Positions 1 to 5,393 of a stretch of 11,064 bases of DNA are shown here, piece after piece; the first letter of the stretch is position 1; each line of letters starts with the position of its first letter. The notes under the pieces are model-generated. The model saw only the letters and a program-made list of their open reading frames with translations, made no database searches and was not told where the DNA came from. The stretch is from Promethearchaeota archaeon (GTDB lineage Archaea; Asgardarchaeota; Lokiarchaeia; Sigyniarchaeales; SOKP01): contig DXJM01000287.1 in assembly GCA_019057355.1 (NCBI GenBank), positions 1 through 11,064 of the forward strand. Reading direction: 5' to 3'. Both the position numbers and the translations under genes were made by a program.

Positions 1-37
1 GCCCTCATGCGTGTTCTTACTGTTATTGTAAACGCTA

Positions 38-568
38 TTATACCGACTCACATCCACAGCCTGAGCTCCATTTTGACCACAAAGAATTAAAGGTTGACCT
101 GGGACAGGGTAACTTCATATTTGTGGGGTTAATGCCGTAGTAGGTACATAATTCTTCATTATGTTTTGATGCGGAAACTGTTTCAAAGGACTTCTCAATT
201 ACCCATTGCTCGTTAATTAACCACGTTCGACGACGCACACTTCCATTTTCTAGAGCACCAAAAGCCTTGGCAGCTTCTTTTTTTGGATCTGAAAGAAGAA
301 TGAAAGGAAGATTGTATCTTTCTTGAAATTTTTTATGCGATTTTACAGAATCTGCGCTTATCCCTATTATAATAATTCCTTTCTCCTCATATTCTTTTAT
401 TGAATCTCGGAAATTCTTTGCCTCCGTGGTGCATCCGGGAGTGTTATCTTTCGGGTAAAAATAGACCACTATCTTATTTCCTTTATAATCCGCTAATGTA
501 ACCAATTCTCCATCTTGATTTAGCAGACTTATATTAACTGGAGCTTTGTCTCCTTCTTTCAACATCAT
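38..568 (-). CDS. bcp: Peroxiredoxin, PrxQ/Bcp type, with Cys-rich C-terminal tail
   Basis: A 176-residue thiol peroxidase that should reduce H2O2 and organic hydroperoxides in the cytoplasm. The thioredoxin-fold core spans about residues 3-140. The signature YPKDNTPGCTTEA gives P39, T43 and peroxidatic C46. R114 in RRRTWLI fits the conserved active-site arginine. The cysteine five residues after C46, which resolves the sulfenic acid in many PrxQ proteins, is K51 here. After HNEEL (about 136-140), where the family normally ends, there is a tail of about 36 residues with C141, C155, C171 and C173, ending in SGCGCESV. It may supply the resolving thiol or bind metal. The start is firm: an in-frame TGA lies just upstream, and GGAGGTG (580-586) and GAGGT (572-576) precede the paired ATGs; the second ATG (565) is better spaced from GAGGT. 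It lies 56 bases after the pirin gene on the same strand, suggesting a joint redox role. The family call is sure; the meaning of the tail is not. Confidence 0.93.
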   Translation of the reverse strand: MMLKEGDKAPVNISLLNQDGELVTLADYKGNKIVVYFYPKDNTPGCTTEAKNFRDSIKEYEEKGIIIIGISADSVKSHKKFQERYNLPFILLSDPKKEAAKAFGALENGSVRRRTWLINEQWVIEKSFETVSASKHNEELCTYYGINPTNMKLPCPRSTFNSLWSKWSSGCGCESV

Positions 569-611
569 TTTACCTCATTCACCTCCAAATATTGTCAATT
601 CGCATATTGTT

Positions 612-621
612 TTTTTTTATA
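612..621 (-). promoter_or_regulatory. TATA box of the peroxiredoxin gene
   Basis: On the minus strand this reads TATAAAAAAA. It sits about 48 bases before the ATG at 568, so transcription should begin near 590 and leave a short leader that includes GGAGGTG. It lies in the gap directly behind the pirin stop codon, so the peroxiredoxin need not depend on pirin transcription. This is inferred from spacing only. Confidence 0.5.
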
Positions 622-624
622 GGG

Positions 625-1494
625 CTAATGTTTCCAATAATCAAAATTTATATTACCAGGACTCTTTAAAAATGAGCCTTCTCTGAACTCCTTGAATGCA
701 ATCTCTAATTCTTTCTGCGTGTTCATTACAATAGGACCATACCACGCCACTGGTTCATTTATAGGCTTTCCAGATACTAATAAAAATCTTAAATGTTGTT
801 CTGAAAAAATTGTTATATCATTTCCATCCCCAAAAAGCACCAATTGTCCTTTCCTTTTAAGAGGATCTTTATTTTCATCAAAATAACCCGTTCCTTCAAA
901 GATATAGGCAAATACAACATGATTTTTTGGAAAATTGTACGTCAATTCTGAATTAGAGGACATCGTTATGTCATAATATTGTGGTTTGGTTATGATATCC
1001 TGGATGGGACCTTCTTTACCATTATACTTGCCGCTCACGATCTTGATCTCAGAGCCATTTTCCCTTACAACAGGGATCATGGACTCCTTTATATCTCTAT
1101 ATCGCGGATCCATCATTTTATGCGAAGCAGGCAGGTTAGCCCATAACTGGAACCCAATCATCATTCCTTCCGTTTTTTGGGGCATTTCTTGATGTATTAT
1201 CCCTGAACCAGCAGTCATCCATTGAATATCACCACCATAGATCGTCCCTCCATTGCCTAAACTATCACCATGCTCAAGTTCACCCTTGATCATGTAAGTT
1301 ATCGTTTCTATACCGCGATGAGGGTGCCACGGAAATCCCGCCAAATAATCTCTCGGATTATCAGATCCAAAATGATCCAACAATAAAAATGGATCTAATA
1401 AAGGAACTTCATCATATCCAAATACTCGATTCAGCTTTACGCCCGCACCTTCAAGCGTGGGTCTTTCTTGAAATGTCATCTTAACCTTTCTCAT
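625..1494 (-). CDS. Pirin family protein (iron-binding bicupin)
   Basis: A pirin-like double cupin of about 289 residues. Family members bind one metal ion, usually iron, in the N-terminal cupin; some act as quercetin dioxygenases, others as redox-sensing regulators. Counting from the GTG at 1506, the ligands are visible: H61 and H63 in FPWHPHRGIETITYM, H105 and E107 in GSGIIHQEMP. This matches the three His plus one Glu of human pirin with similar spacing. Other marks are EGAGVKLNRVFGY and LDPFLLLDHF near the N-terminus and a pirin C-terminal cupin (roughly 170-285). The frame opens with a GTG at 1506, but I prefer the ATG at 1494, which gives MRKVKMTFQERP, like other pirins. An ATG at 1479 preceded by AAAGGT is a third option. 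It is transcribed toward the peroxiredoxin. The physiological substrate cannot be told from sequence. Confidence 0.92.
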   Translation of the reverse strand: MRKVKMTFQERPTLEGAGVKLNRVFGYDEVPLLDPFLLLDHFGSDNPRDYLAGFPWHPHRGIETITYMIKGELEHGDSLGNGGTIYGGDIQWMTAGSGIIHQEMPQKTEGMMIGFQLWANLPASHKMMDPRYRDIKESMIPVVRENGSEIKIVSGKYNGKEGPIQDIITKPQYYDITMSSNSELTYNFPKNHVVFAYIFEGTGYFDENKDPLKRKGQLVLFGDGNDITIFSEQHLRFLLVSGKPINEPVAWYGPIVMNTQKELEIAFKEFREGSFLKSPGNINFDYWKH

Positions 1495-1540
1495 GTGATT
1501 TGCCACTTGTTACTCGTTGGAGATATAATTGATAGGTGAA

Positions 1541-1550
1541 TTTATAAAAA
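1541..1550 (-). promoter_or_regulatory. TATA box of the pirin gene
   Basis: Minus-strand TTTTTATAAA, about 50 bases before the ATG at 1494. Transcription would start near 1520. I see no clear Shine-Dalgarno in the leader. Confidence 0.4.
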
Positions 1551-1598
1551 TTATGTTTATAATTTTTAAGAGCATCTTTATTCCCTTTTCCTACAAAT

Positions 1599-1630
1599 TT
1601 TTTTCTTATATTAATTGATGTAAGAAAAAA
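1599..1630. repeat. Inverted repeat with 12-bp arms
   Basis: Left arm 1599-1610 (TTTTTTCTTATA) pairs with right arm 1619-1630 (TGTAAGAAAAAA), with one G-T pair and an 8-base loop. It lies upstream of the pirin promoter as read on the minus strand. It could be a protein site or the end of an unseen transcript; with arms this AT-rich, chance is also possible. Confidence 0.45.
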
Positions 1631-1798
1631 TAGAAGGTACTGTTTTTCACGTATCAATCATTCTGTTTTTATACATCATGAGGAGGTAATCCTCAAATCA
1701 TGCTCTTGAAGGAATAAAATAATCATCATCAACAAATGGGTTTGGCGTATATATATTCATGTAAGACTCTTGTTCAATTTTAACTCATTTCATAATTC

Positions 1799-1850
1799 GA
1801 TAATTTAGATAATTTATATGTAATTATCATGTTTGATGACAATTATCATT
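1799..1850. promoter_or_regulatory. Cluster of GATAAT/ATTATC hexamers (Fur- or DtxR-like)
   Basis: GATAAT occurs at 1799-1804 and 1808-1813, and its complement ATTATC at 1823-1828 and 1842-1847. The last belongs to ATGACAATTATCAT (1836-1849), which differs by one base from the perfect palindrome at 2485-2498. GATAAT arrays are the binding unit of Fur-type metal regulators in bacteria. Use by an archaeal DtxR/Fur-family protein is a guess. Confidence 0.3.
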
Positions 1851-1965
1851 CTATTCAATCTTTTTTAATTTAAGCATTAATTAACCCTTTAGATTTTAAA
1901 TAATTCAAGATTATATTCTTTAACAAAAATTAAGAGAGCATGTCAAGAAAAACGCGGAAAGGAAA

Positions 1966-2412
1966 ATGAACAATTCAAAGAAAAAAAATGCATTAAAACG
2001 TGAAGAACATCTAGAGATTTACGTGGATGGAGCTTCTCGAGGAAATCAAGGGCCTTCTGCTTATGCGTTCATCTTTATCAAGAAGGAGGCAGGCCAAATT
2101 CATAAAGGAAGTGGATTTCTTGGCGAGCAAACAAATAACATTTCAGAATACATGGCAATTATCAATGCATTAAGAGCCGCCGAAAAATTCACGCAAGGGA
2201 ACGTAAAATTGTATTCCGATAGCCAATTAGTAATCAAGCAAATAAACAAAGAATATCAAGCCAAAGCAGGGCATCTCATTAAGTTACGAGACGAGGTTTA
2301 TCGCTTGAGGAGCACGTTTGAAAAAGTAGAATTTTTTAACGTGAGACGAAATCATCCCAATATTCAAGCCTGCGATGCTCTTTGCAATAAATGTCTAGAT
2401 GAAAACATTTAA
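1966..2412 (+). CDS. rnhA: Ribonuclease HI, archaeal type
   Basis: A 148-residue RNase H-fold enzyme expected to cut the RNA strand of RNA-DNA hybrids (primers, R-loops) using two metal ions. The catalytic acids are visible in order: D21 in YVDGASRGN, E61 in NNISEYMAIINAL, D85 in LYSDSQLVIKQI and D137 in IQACDALCNKCL, where most relatives read ARADALAN. The helix after the third motif (IKQINKEYQAKAGHL) fits the short archaeal/Rv2228c-like type without the basic protrusion of the E. coli enzyme. About 15 Lys/Asn-rich residues precede the core; no N-terminal hybrid-binding domain is present. The ATG at 1966 follows the purine-rich GGAAAGGAAA. It stands alone between long spacers, divergent from pirin. 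The active site is complete, so it should be functional. Confidence 0.92.
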   Translation: MNNSKKKNALKREEHLEIYVDGASRGNQGPSAYAFIFIKKEAGQIHKGSGFLGEQTNNISEYMAIINALRAAEKFTQGNVKLYSDSQLVIKQINKEYQAKAGHLIKLRDEVYRLRSTFEKVEFFNVRRNHPNIQACDALCNKCLDENI

Positions 2413-2484
2413 TAGGTCAAGAGGCTCGAGATCATGGTGTTCATGTTCATGTAATAGTAATTTATTCTGTTATGGTAATGTTAC

Positions 2485-2498
2485 ATGATAATTATCAT
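2485..2498. promoter_or_regulatory. Perfect 14-bp palindrome
   Basis: ATGATAATTATCAT reads the same on both strands, and a one-mismatch copy lies at 1836-1849 on the other side of the RNase HI gene. In DNA this AT-rich a 14-bp palindrome can occur by chance once or twice per 10 kb, so the near-copy is the stronger argument for an operator. Confidence 0.35.
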
Positions 2499-2511
2499 TT
2501 TTAGAAGGAGT

Positions 2512-2586
2512 ATGAGTGTAATGCTTTATGATGAAATTCGATTTCTTAAAAGGAGAGAATTAAAAGACAGGTGTCATTTTACATAA
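2512..2586 (+). CDS. Possible 24-codon ORF, doubtful
   Basis: Begins ATGAGTGTAATG directly after AAGGAG (2505-2510) and encodes MSVMLYDEIRFLKRRELKDR followed by CHFT. The first ATG is only one base from the Shine-Dalgarno, too close; the second in-frame ATG (2521) is ten bases away, which is workable and leaves 21 codons. It sits just behind the palindrome at 2485-2498. The peptide is basic with no family I recognise. It may be a gene remnant or chance. Confidence 0.15.
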   Translation: MSVMLYDEIRFLKRRELKDRCHFT

Positions 2587-2646
2587 GTCCTTAAACCAAA
2601 GATAAAGGTAAAGATTATAATAAACATAAATTTTTAAACTTGAATA

Positions 2647-2679
2647 CTATAATAATTATAGCGACTATAACCGTTATAA
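2647..2679. promoter_or_regulatory. Tandem operator of the vapBC-like operon
   Basis: Two 15-bp palindromes of 7-1-7 form lie three bases apart: CTATAAT-A-ATTATAG (2647-2661, perfect) and CTATAAC-C-GTTATAA (2665-2679, one mismatch at the edge). Their centres are 18 bp apart. The second overlaps the TATA box of the operon. Repeated half-sites over the core promoter are what an autoregulating ribbon-helix-helix antitoxin would bind. The repeats are directly visible; binding by the adjacent antitoxin is inferred. Confidence 0.7.
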
Positions 2680-2682
2680 ATA
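2674..2682 (+). promoter_or_regulatory. TATA box of the vapBC-like operon
   Basis: TTATAAATA, centred about 24 bases before the ATG at 2702. An archaeal start site some 25 bases downstream falls on or beside the ATG, so the mRNA is probably leaderless. No Shine-Dalgarno precedes the gene, in agreement. Confidence 0.65.
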
Positions 2683-2701
2683 TATTAAAAAAAAATAAAT
2701 C

Positions 2702-2971
2702 ATGACATCAACGACAATTCAAATTTCTAAAAAGATTAAAAATAAGTTATTTGAGCTTATTAATGAGCTTGAGAAAAACTGTGGTCGTAGAGTTACCTAT
2801 GATGAGGCAATTGAATATTTAATTGAGGAAAAAGTGAATAAAGTAAATAAGGAAGAGTTTCTTGAAAGTATAAGAAAATATCAAGGAATTCTTAAAGAAG
2901 GAGAAGGTATATCTTTATTAGAAGAATTAAGGAGTATTGAATTTGAGCGAGAAGAAAACCTCACGAGATAA
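2702..2971 (+). CDS. vapB: Ribbon-helix-helix antitoxin, VapB-like
   Basis: An 89-residue, highly charged protein. Residues 2-9 (TSTTIQIS) form the expected DNA-binding strand, followed by helices at about 10-24 and 32-46 (TYDEAIEYLIEEKV), a typical archaeal ribbon-helix-helix. The C-terminal half (about 50-89, with RKYQGILKEGEG and LLEELRSIEFEREEN) resembles the extended tail by which VapB proteins wrap the PIN toxin and block its active site. It overlaps the toxin gene by about 29-35 bases, the usual arrangement for translational coupling, and lies directly behind the tandem palindromes it probably binds. It should neutralise the toxin and repress its own promoter. The family call rests on fold pattern and context, not on a diagnostic motif. 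Confidence 0.8.
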   Translation: MTSTTIQISKKIKNKLFELINELEKNCGRRVTYDEAIEYLIEEKVNKVNKEEFLESIRKYQGILKEGEGISLLEELRSIEFEREENLTR

Positions 2972-3383
2972 TTCAATCGTTACTGATACTTCCGTCCTGA
3001 TTGAAATTTTAGAAAATACTCCATTAGGCAATAAATTTTTCCAAAAAGTTCTTTCTAGCGCGCAATTCCAGGTGTTTTATATCGCACCCATCATAGATAC
3101 CGAACTTAAATATATACTTTGCCGACGAAAAGGCTATGACAATGCAATTGAAATAATATCTGATTTTTTAAAAGGTTTTAAACGATATCCTGAAGAAAAA
3201 CTTAGAAATGAAGCAGCTCATTTAAAATGTGATTTCGCAATTTCCCTTGCTGATTGCTATAGCTTAGCAACGGCAAAATTATTAGATATTCCCATATACA
3301 TGAAAAAAGAAATCGAAATTTTAAAAGTATTTGAGAAACTATCTACTTGTATCAAAATTAAGTTCATTGAAGATTTAACCTGA
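2943..3383 (+). CDS. vapC: PIN-domain ribonuclease toxin, VapC-like
   Basis: A PIN-domain endoribonuclease of about 146 residues; VapC toxins cut tRNA or rRNA and stop translation. Counting from the TTG at 2937, the acidic residues are D17 in VTDTSVLIEIL, E56 in DTELKYIL, D106 in SLADCYSLATAKLL, and probably E125 in YMKKEIEIL, which takes the place of the fourth acid as in many archaeal VapCs. The frame has no ATG before the active site, so the start must be TTG. AAGGAG inside the antitoxin gene ends eight bases before the TTG at 2943 but only two before the TTG at 2937, so I choose 2943. It overlaps the antitoxin gene and so is made in step with it. All core acids are present, so it is probably active. 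The RNA target is unknown. Confidence 0.85.
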   Translation: MSEKKTSRDNSIVTDTSVLIEILENTPLGNKFFQKVLSSAQFQVFYIAPIIDTELKYILCRRKGYDNAIEIISDFLKGFKRYPEEKLRNEAAHLKCDFAISLADCYSLATAKLLDIPIYMKKEIEILKVFEKLSTCIKIKFIEDLT

Positions 3384-3412
3384 TCATGCGACGACTATTT
3401 ATCATGAGCAGG
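3379..3412 (+). terminator. Hairpin over the toxin stop codon
   Basis: CCTGATCATG (3379-3388) and CATGAGCAGG (3403-3412) pair over ten positions with one mismatch, loop 14 bases. It includes the TGA at 3381-3383. An A-tract rather than a T-tract follows, so it is not a classic intrinsic terminator; it may protect the mRNA 3' end. Confidence 0.3.
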
Positions 3413-3474
3413 GATAATAAAAAAAATATTAAGAATTCATATCACTAATTTTCTAAATCTCGTTTCTATTTTCC

Positions 3475-3482
3475 TTTAAATA
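3475..3482 (+). promoter_or_regulatory. TATA box of first DUF4313-like paralog
   Basis: TTTAAATA, 107 bases before the ATG at 3582, predicting a leader of about 80 bases. The second paralog has the same octamer 102 bases before its ATG. A nearer TTTAAAAA (3547-3554) would start transcription inside or past the Shine-Dalgarno and is less likely. Confidence 0.4.
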
Positions 3483-3488
3483 AAATTG

Positions 3489-3521
3489 AATGCTTACATT
3501 ACTAATTGTAAAATAAGCATT
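3489..3521 (+). promoter_or_regulatory. Leader inverted repeat upstream of first paralog
   Basis: AATGCTTA (3489-3496) is an exact reverse complement of TAAGCATT (3514-3521), with a 17-base loop. The leader of the second paralog holds a comparable AATGC/GCATT stem at 5057-5095. It may be an RNA switch or an operator just behind the start site. Confidence 0.4.
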
Positions 3522-3581
3522 TTTAACGCAGGAATTAATGTTTTTCTTTAAAAATTAAACCCAATCAAAAGGAGAATAAAA

Positions 3582-3863
3582 ATGTTAGAAACTCAAATAT
3601 ATTCAAAGGATATTTTTCGTAGAGAACGCTATGAAAATGGACAGCTCGCGCTGTTTCTTGATGACCAGGATGGTAATGAACTAGCGGAACTGTCCATCGC
3701 ATTTAAATCCCTCTTGCTTGGTCGAGATGAGATCATATTGAGAGATTTTTCTGATGATTTAGAGTTGGCCGAAAATCTCGAACATTCGGGCATAATTAGT
3801 AAAACAGACCGTTTTGTCTTGATTGGTTCTTACGTGTGCCCTATATGTGAGGTCTTGATTTGA
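3582..3863 (+). CDS. DUF4313-like small protein, paralog 1, CPIC ending
   Basis: A 93-residue acidic protein with no signal peptide or membrane segment. The layout Y-NGQLAL--D--DG---AELSI----L--DE-IL-D-S----L-E-L---I---DRFVL-G--VCPIC matches small proteins I know as DUF4313, common on bacterial plasmids and conjugative elements (family number from memory). Their function is unknown. Two cysteines near the C-terminus (C86 and C89, in VCPIC) form a single CxxC, enough for a redox pair or half a zinc site. The start is well supported by AAAGGAG (3568-3574), seven bases before the ATG. It is about 51% identical without gaps (47 of 93) to the protein encoded at 5112-5393. The promoter region behind the vapBC pair is its own. 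Confidence 0.75.
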   Translation: MLETQIYSKDIFRRERYENGQLALFLDDQDGNELAELSIAFKSLLLGRDEIILRDFSDDLELAENLEHSGIISKTDRFVLIGSYVCPICEVLI

Positions 3864-4067
3864 ATATGACCCAATTAGAGTAATTATATTTAATGATTTA
3901 AAGATTCAGTAAAAGAAGCATGGGTTCACTTGGTTAATATGCGACCAATCTCCTCTTTGAGATGGTTTAATTTAAAATAAAATCAATTAAATTCATTGAT
4001 AAATACCTTGGATAGCATCATTTTTAATCTAACTTTCAATAAATCATTCATGAGGGGACAATTGAAA

Positions 4068-4814
4068 TCATTTTAAGAATTTGTCTAATGATGCTTGTTT
4101 CGTTTTTTTTATGCAATATTTCTTGGGTTCTATAATGGTCTCCGGCATTTTTAGAAGTAAATTTCCCCTTATATCTAAACTCTCCAATTTAGACAATCCA
4201 GTCAAGCATTCTGGGAGCTCTCGTAATTGATTATTAGTTAAATGAAGTTTTTCCAAATTTTTTAGAGAGCCCATCGTTTCAGGTAATTTTTTTAACTTAT
4301 TTGAATCAAGCATGAGCATCCTTAATCCAGATAATAATCCAATCGAGGATGGTAAAGCTTCAATTTCGTTGATGCTTAAGATTAATTCCTCAAGAGTGTT
4401 CAAAAATCCTATCAAATTTGAGACCATTTTAATGTTATTCCTTCTCAAGTATAACGATCTAAGGGAGTTTAAATCAAATATTTCTTGAGGGATGGTCACT
4501 AATCCACAATTATATAAACTCAAGCCTATAACTAAACCTGAGTCCATTACAAATCCCATACTGCCTTTTTTTACTTTTTTTACATGAGGAATCCTTTTTC
4601 CGATTTTTGCTTCAAGGAGTTTTATGTACATTATTTCATTAGAGCGTTCCTCGATCAAGACAAGATTCTCTTCTTTGCTCGCTGTATGTTCTAAAGGTGT
4701 GAGAGGTTCCCCACATTTAGGACAGCTTTTAGCTTTAGCAGAACAGAGATGGGAACAATGGGGGCAGGGTATCCTCACGATAGAATGCATTGGGATCTTC
4801 TCATTAAAACTCAC
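4068..4814 (-). CDS. Zinc-ribbon leucine-rich-repeat protein
   Basis: About 248 residues, apparently cytoplasmic. Numbering from the GTG at 4823: a zinc ribbon at about 18-40 (CPHC at 20-23, CPKC at 34-37, with spare C27), a charged linker to about 93, then six leucine-rich repeats of about 23 residues from 95 to 232 (LRSLYLRRNNI, LEELILSINEI, LRMLMLDSNKL, LEKLHLTNNQL, LESLDIRGNLL) and a short basic cap. The repeats carry a -LP--I pattern like the plant PIRL/Shoc2 type. Such repeats mediate protein binding; zinc-ribbon fusions of this kind are frequent in Asgard archaea. I prefer the GTG at 4814 because GAGGTG (4821-4826) lies six bases upstream; the GTG at 4823 overlaps that site. It sits between the two CPIC paralogs on the opposite strand. 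The partner is unknown. Confidence 0.88.
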   Translation of the reverse strand: MSFNEKIPMHSIVRIPCPHCSHLCSAKAKSCPKCGEPLTPLEHTASKEENLVLIEERSNEIMYIKLLEAKIGKRIPHVKKVKKGSMGFVMDSGLVIGLSLYNCGLVTIPQEIFDLNSLRSLYLRRNNIKMVSNLIGFLNTLEELILSINEIEALPSSIGLLSGLRMLMLDSNKLKKLPETMGSLKNLEKLHLTNNQLRELPECLTGLSKLESLDIRGNLLLKMPETIIEPKKYCIKKTKQASLDKFLK

Positions 4815-4853
4815 TTTTAGCACCTCTTTATGTTAAAAAATAAACAATAGTAG

Positions 4854-4861
4854 TATAAAAA
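4854..4861 (-). promoter_or_regulatory. TATA box of the LRR gene
   Basis: Minus-strand TTTTTATA, about 43 bases before the GTG at 4814. The predicted start near 4832 leaves a short leader that holds GAGGTG at 4826-4821, which supports the 4814 start. Confidence 0.5.
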
Positions 4862-5009
4862 TATTTGAGAAAAAAACACATCAGGGCTCTCATTTAAGGT
4901 CATAGAATTTTAGTTGTAATTGTCTACACTCTTGATGATTCGGTACTTGCAACCATATTTATTTCATGTACTTTAGCGTGGATATTACAAAATCACCGAA
5001 CTATTTTTG

Positions 5010-5017
5010 TTTAAATA
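5010..5017 (+). promoter_or_regulatory. TATA box of second DUF4313-like paralog
   Basis: TTTAAATA, 102 bases before the ATG at 5112. Octamer and distance nearly equal those of the first paralog. Confidence 0.4.
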
Positions 5018-5056
5018 CTCATGAGATAATATGCAATTAGTACAAAAAAAATGGAA

Positions 5057-5095
5057 AATGCATTTTTATGATTTTTGATAAGCAAAAACTGCATT
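5057..5095 (+). promoter_or_regulatory. Leader hairpin upstream of second paralog
   Basis: AATGCATTTTT (5057-5067) pairs with AAAAACTGCATT (5084-5095): eleven base pairs with one bulged C and a 16-base loop. It ends a few bases before the Shine-Dalgarno GAAGGTGAT, so folding could affect translation. It corresponds to the stem at 3489-3521 in the first paralog's leader. Confidence 0.45.
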
Positions 5096-5111
5096 ATGAA
5101 GGTGATTTAGA

Positions 5112-5393
5112 ATGAGCTTGAGTGAGCTGTATTCAAATAGAAATATTTACAAGAGAGGGTATTCAAACGGGCAACTTGCATTATATGTTAATGATAATGA
5201 TGGGCAACCTTTCGCAGAGCTTTCCATATCCAAGGATTCCGTTTATCTTGATCAAGATGAATTTATTTTAAAGGATTACTCTGAAAATGCAGAACTTGTT
5301 GAAGAACTTGTAAATTTGGACGTGATAGCCCTAACCGACAGGTTTGTCTTGGTTGGATCTCGCGTGTGCCCTATTTGTAAGGTATTGATATAA
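5112..5393 (+). CDS. DUF4313-like small protein, paralog 2, CPIC ending
   Basis: A 93-residue protein, same length as the one at 3582-3863 and about 51% identical to it without a single gap. It keeps the shared blocks NGQLAL, AELSI, TDRFVL and VCPIC-VLI and has a clear family core (YSNGQLALYVNDNDGQPFAE; DEFILKDYSENAELVEEL) that looks closest to bacterial DUF4313 proteins. Cysteines are again only C86 and C89. The charge differs near the N-terminus, where this copy is more basic (NIYKRGY). GAAGGTGAT precedes the ATG. It is divergent from the LRR gene and shares that intergenic space. The function is unknown. Conservation of the CPIC end in both copies argues that the cysteines matter. Confidence 0.75.
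   Translation: MSLSELYSNRNIYKRGYSNGQLALYVNDNDGQPFAELSISKDSVYLDQDEFILKDYSENAELVEELVNLDVIALTDRFVLVGSRVCPICKVLI

Larger units (their letters stand above)
1507..1965. other. Long AT-rich spacer between divergent pirin and RNase HI genes
   Basis: No convincing gene. It holds the pirin promoter (1541-1550), a 12-bp hairpin (1598-1630), a strong Shine-Dalgarno inside a small hairpin with only a five-codon ORF behind it (1665-1717), a cluster of GATAAT/ATTATC hexamers (1799-1850) and the RNase HI promoter region, where TTATATT at about 1910-1916 is the best TATA candidate. Confidence 0.6.

Noticed and set aside
692..886. Plus-strand 64-codon ORF
   Set aside because: Lies wholly inside the pirin gene on the other strand; shadow of a well-supported gene.
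986..1192. Plus-strand 68-codon ORF
   Set aside because: Antisense shadow of the pirin gene; no ribosome site or family resemblance.
4624..4836. Plus-strand 70-codon ORF
   Set aside because: Antisense to the zinc-ribbon part of the LRR gene, whose CPHC/CPKC motifs prove the minus-strand frame.
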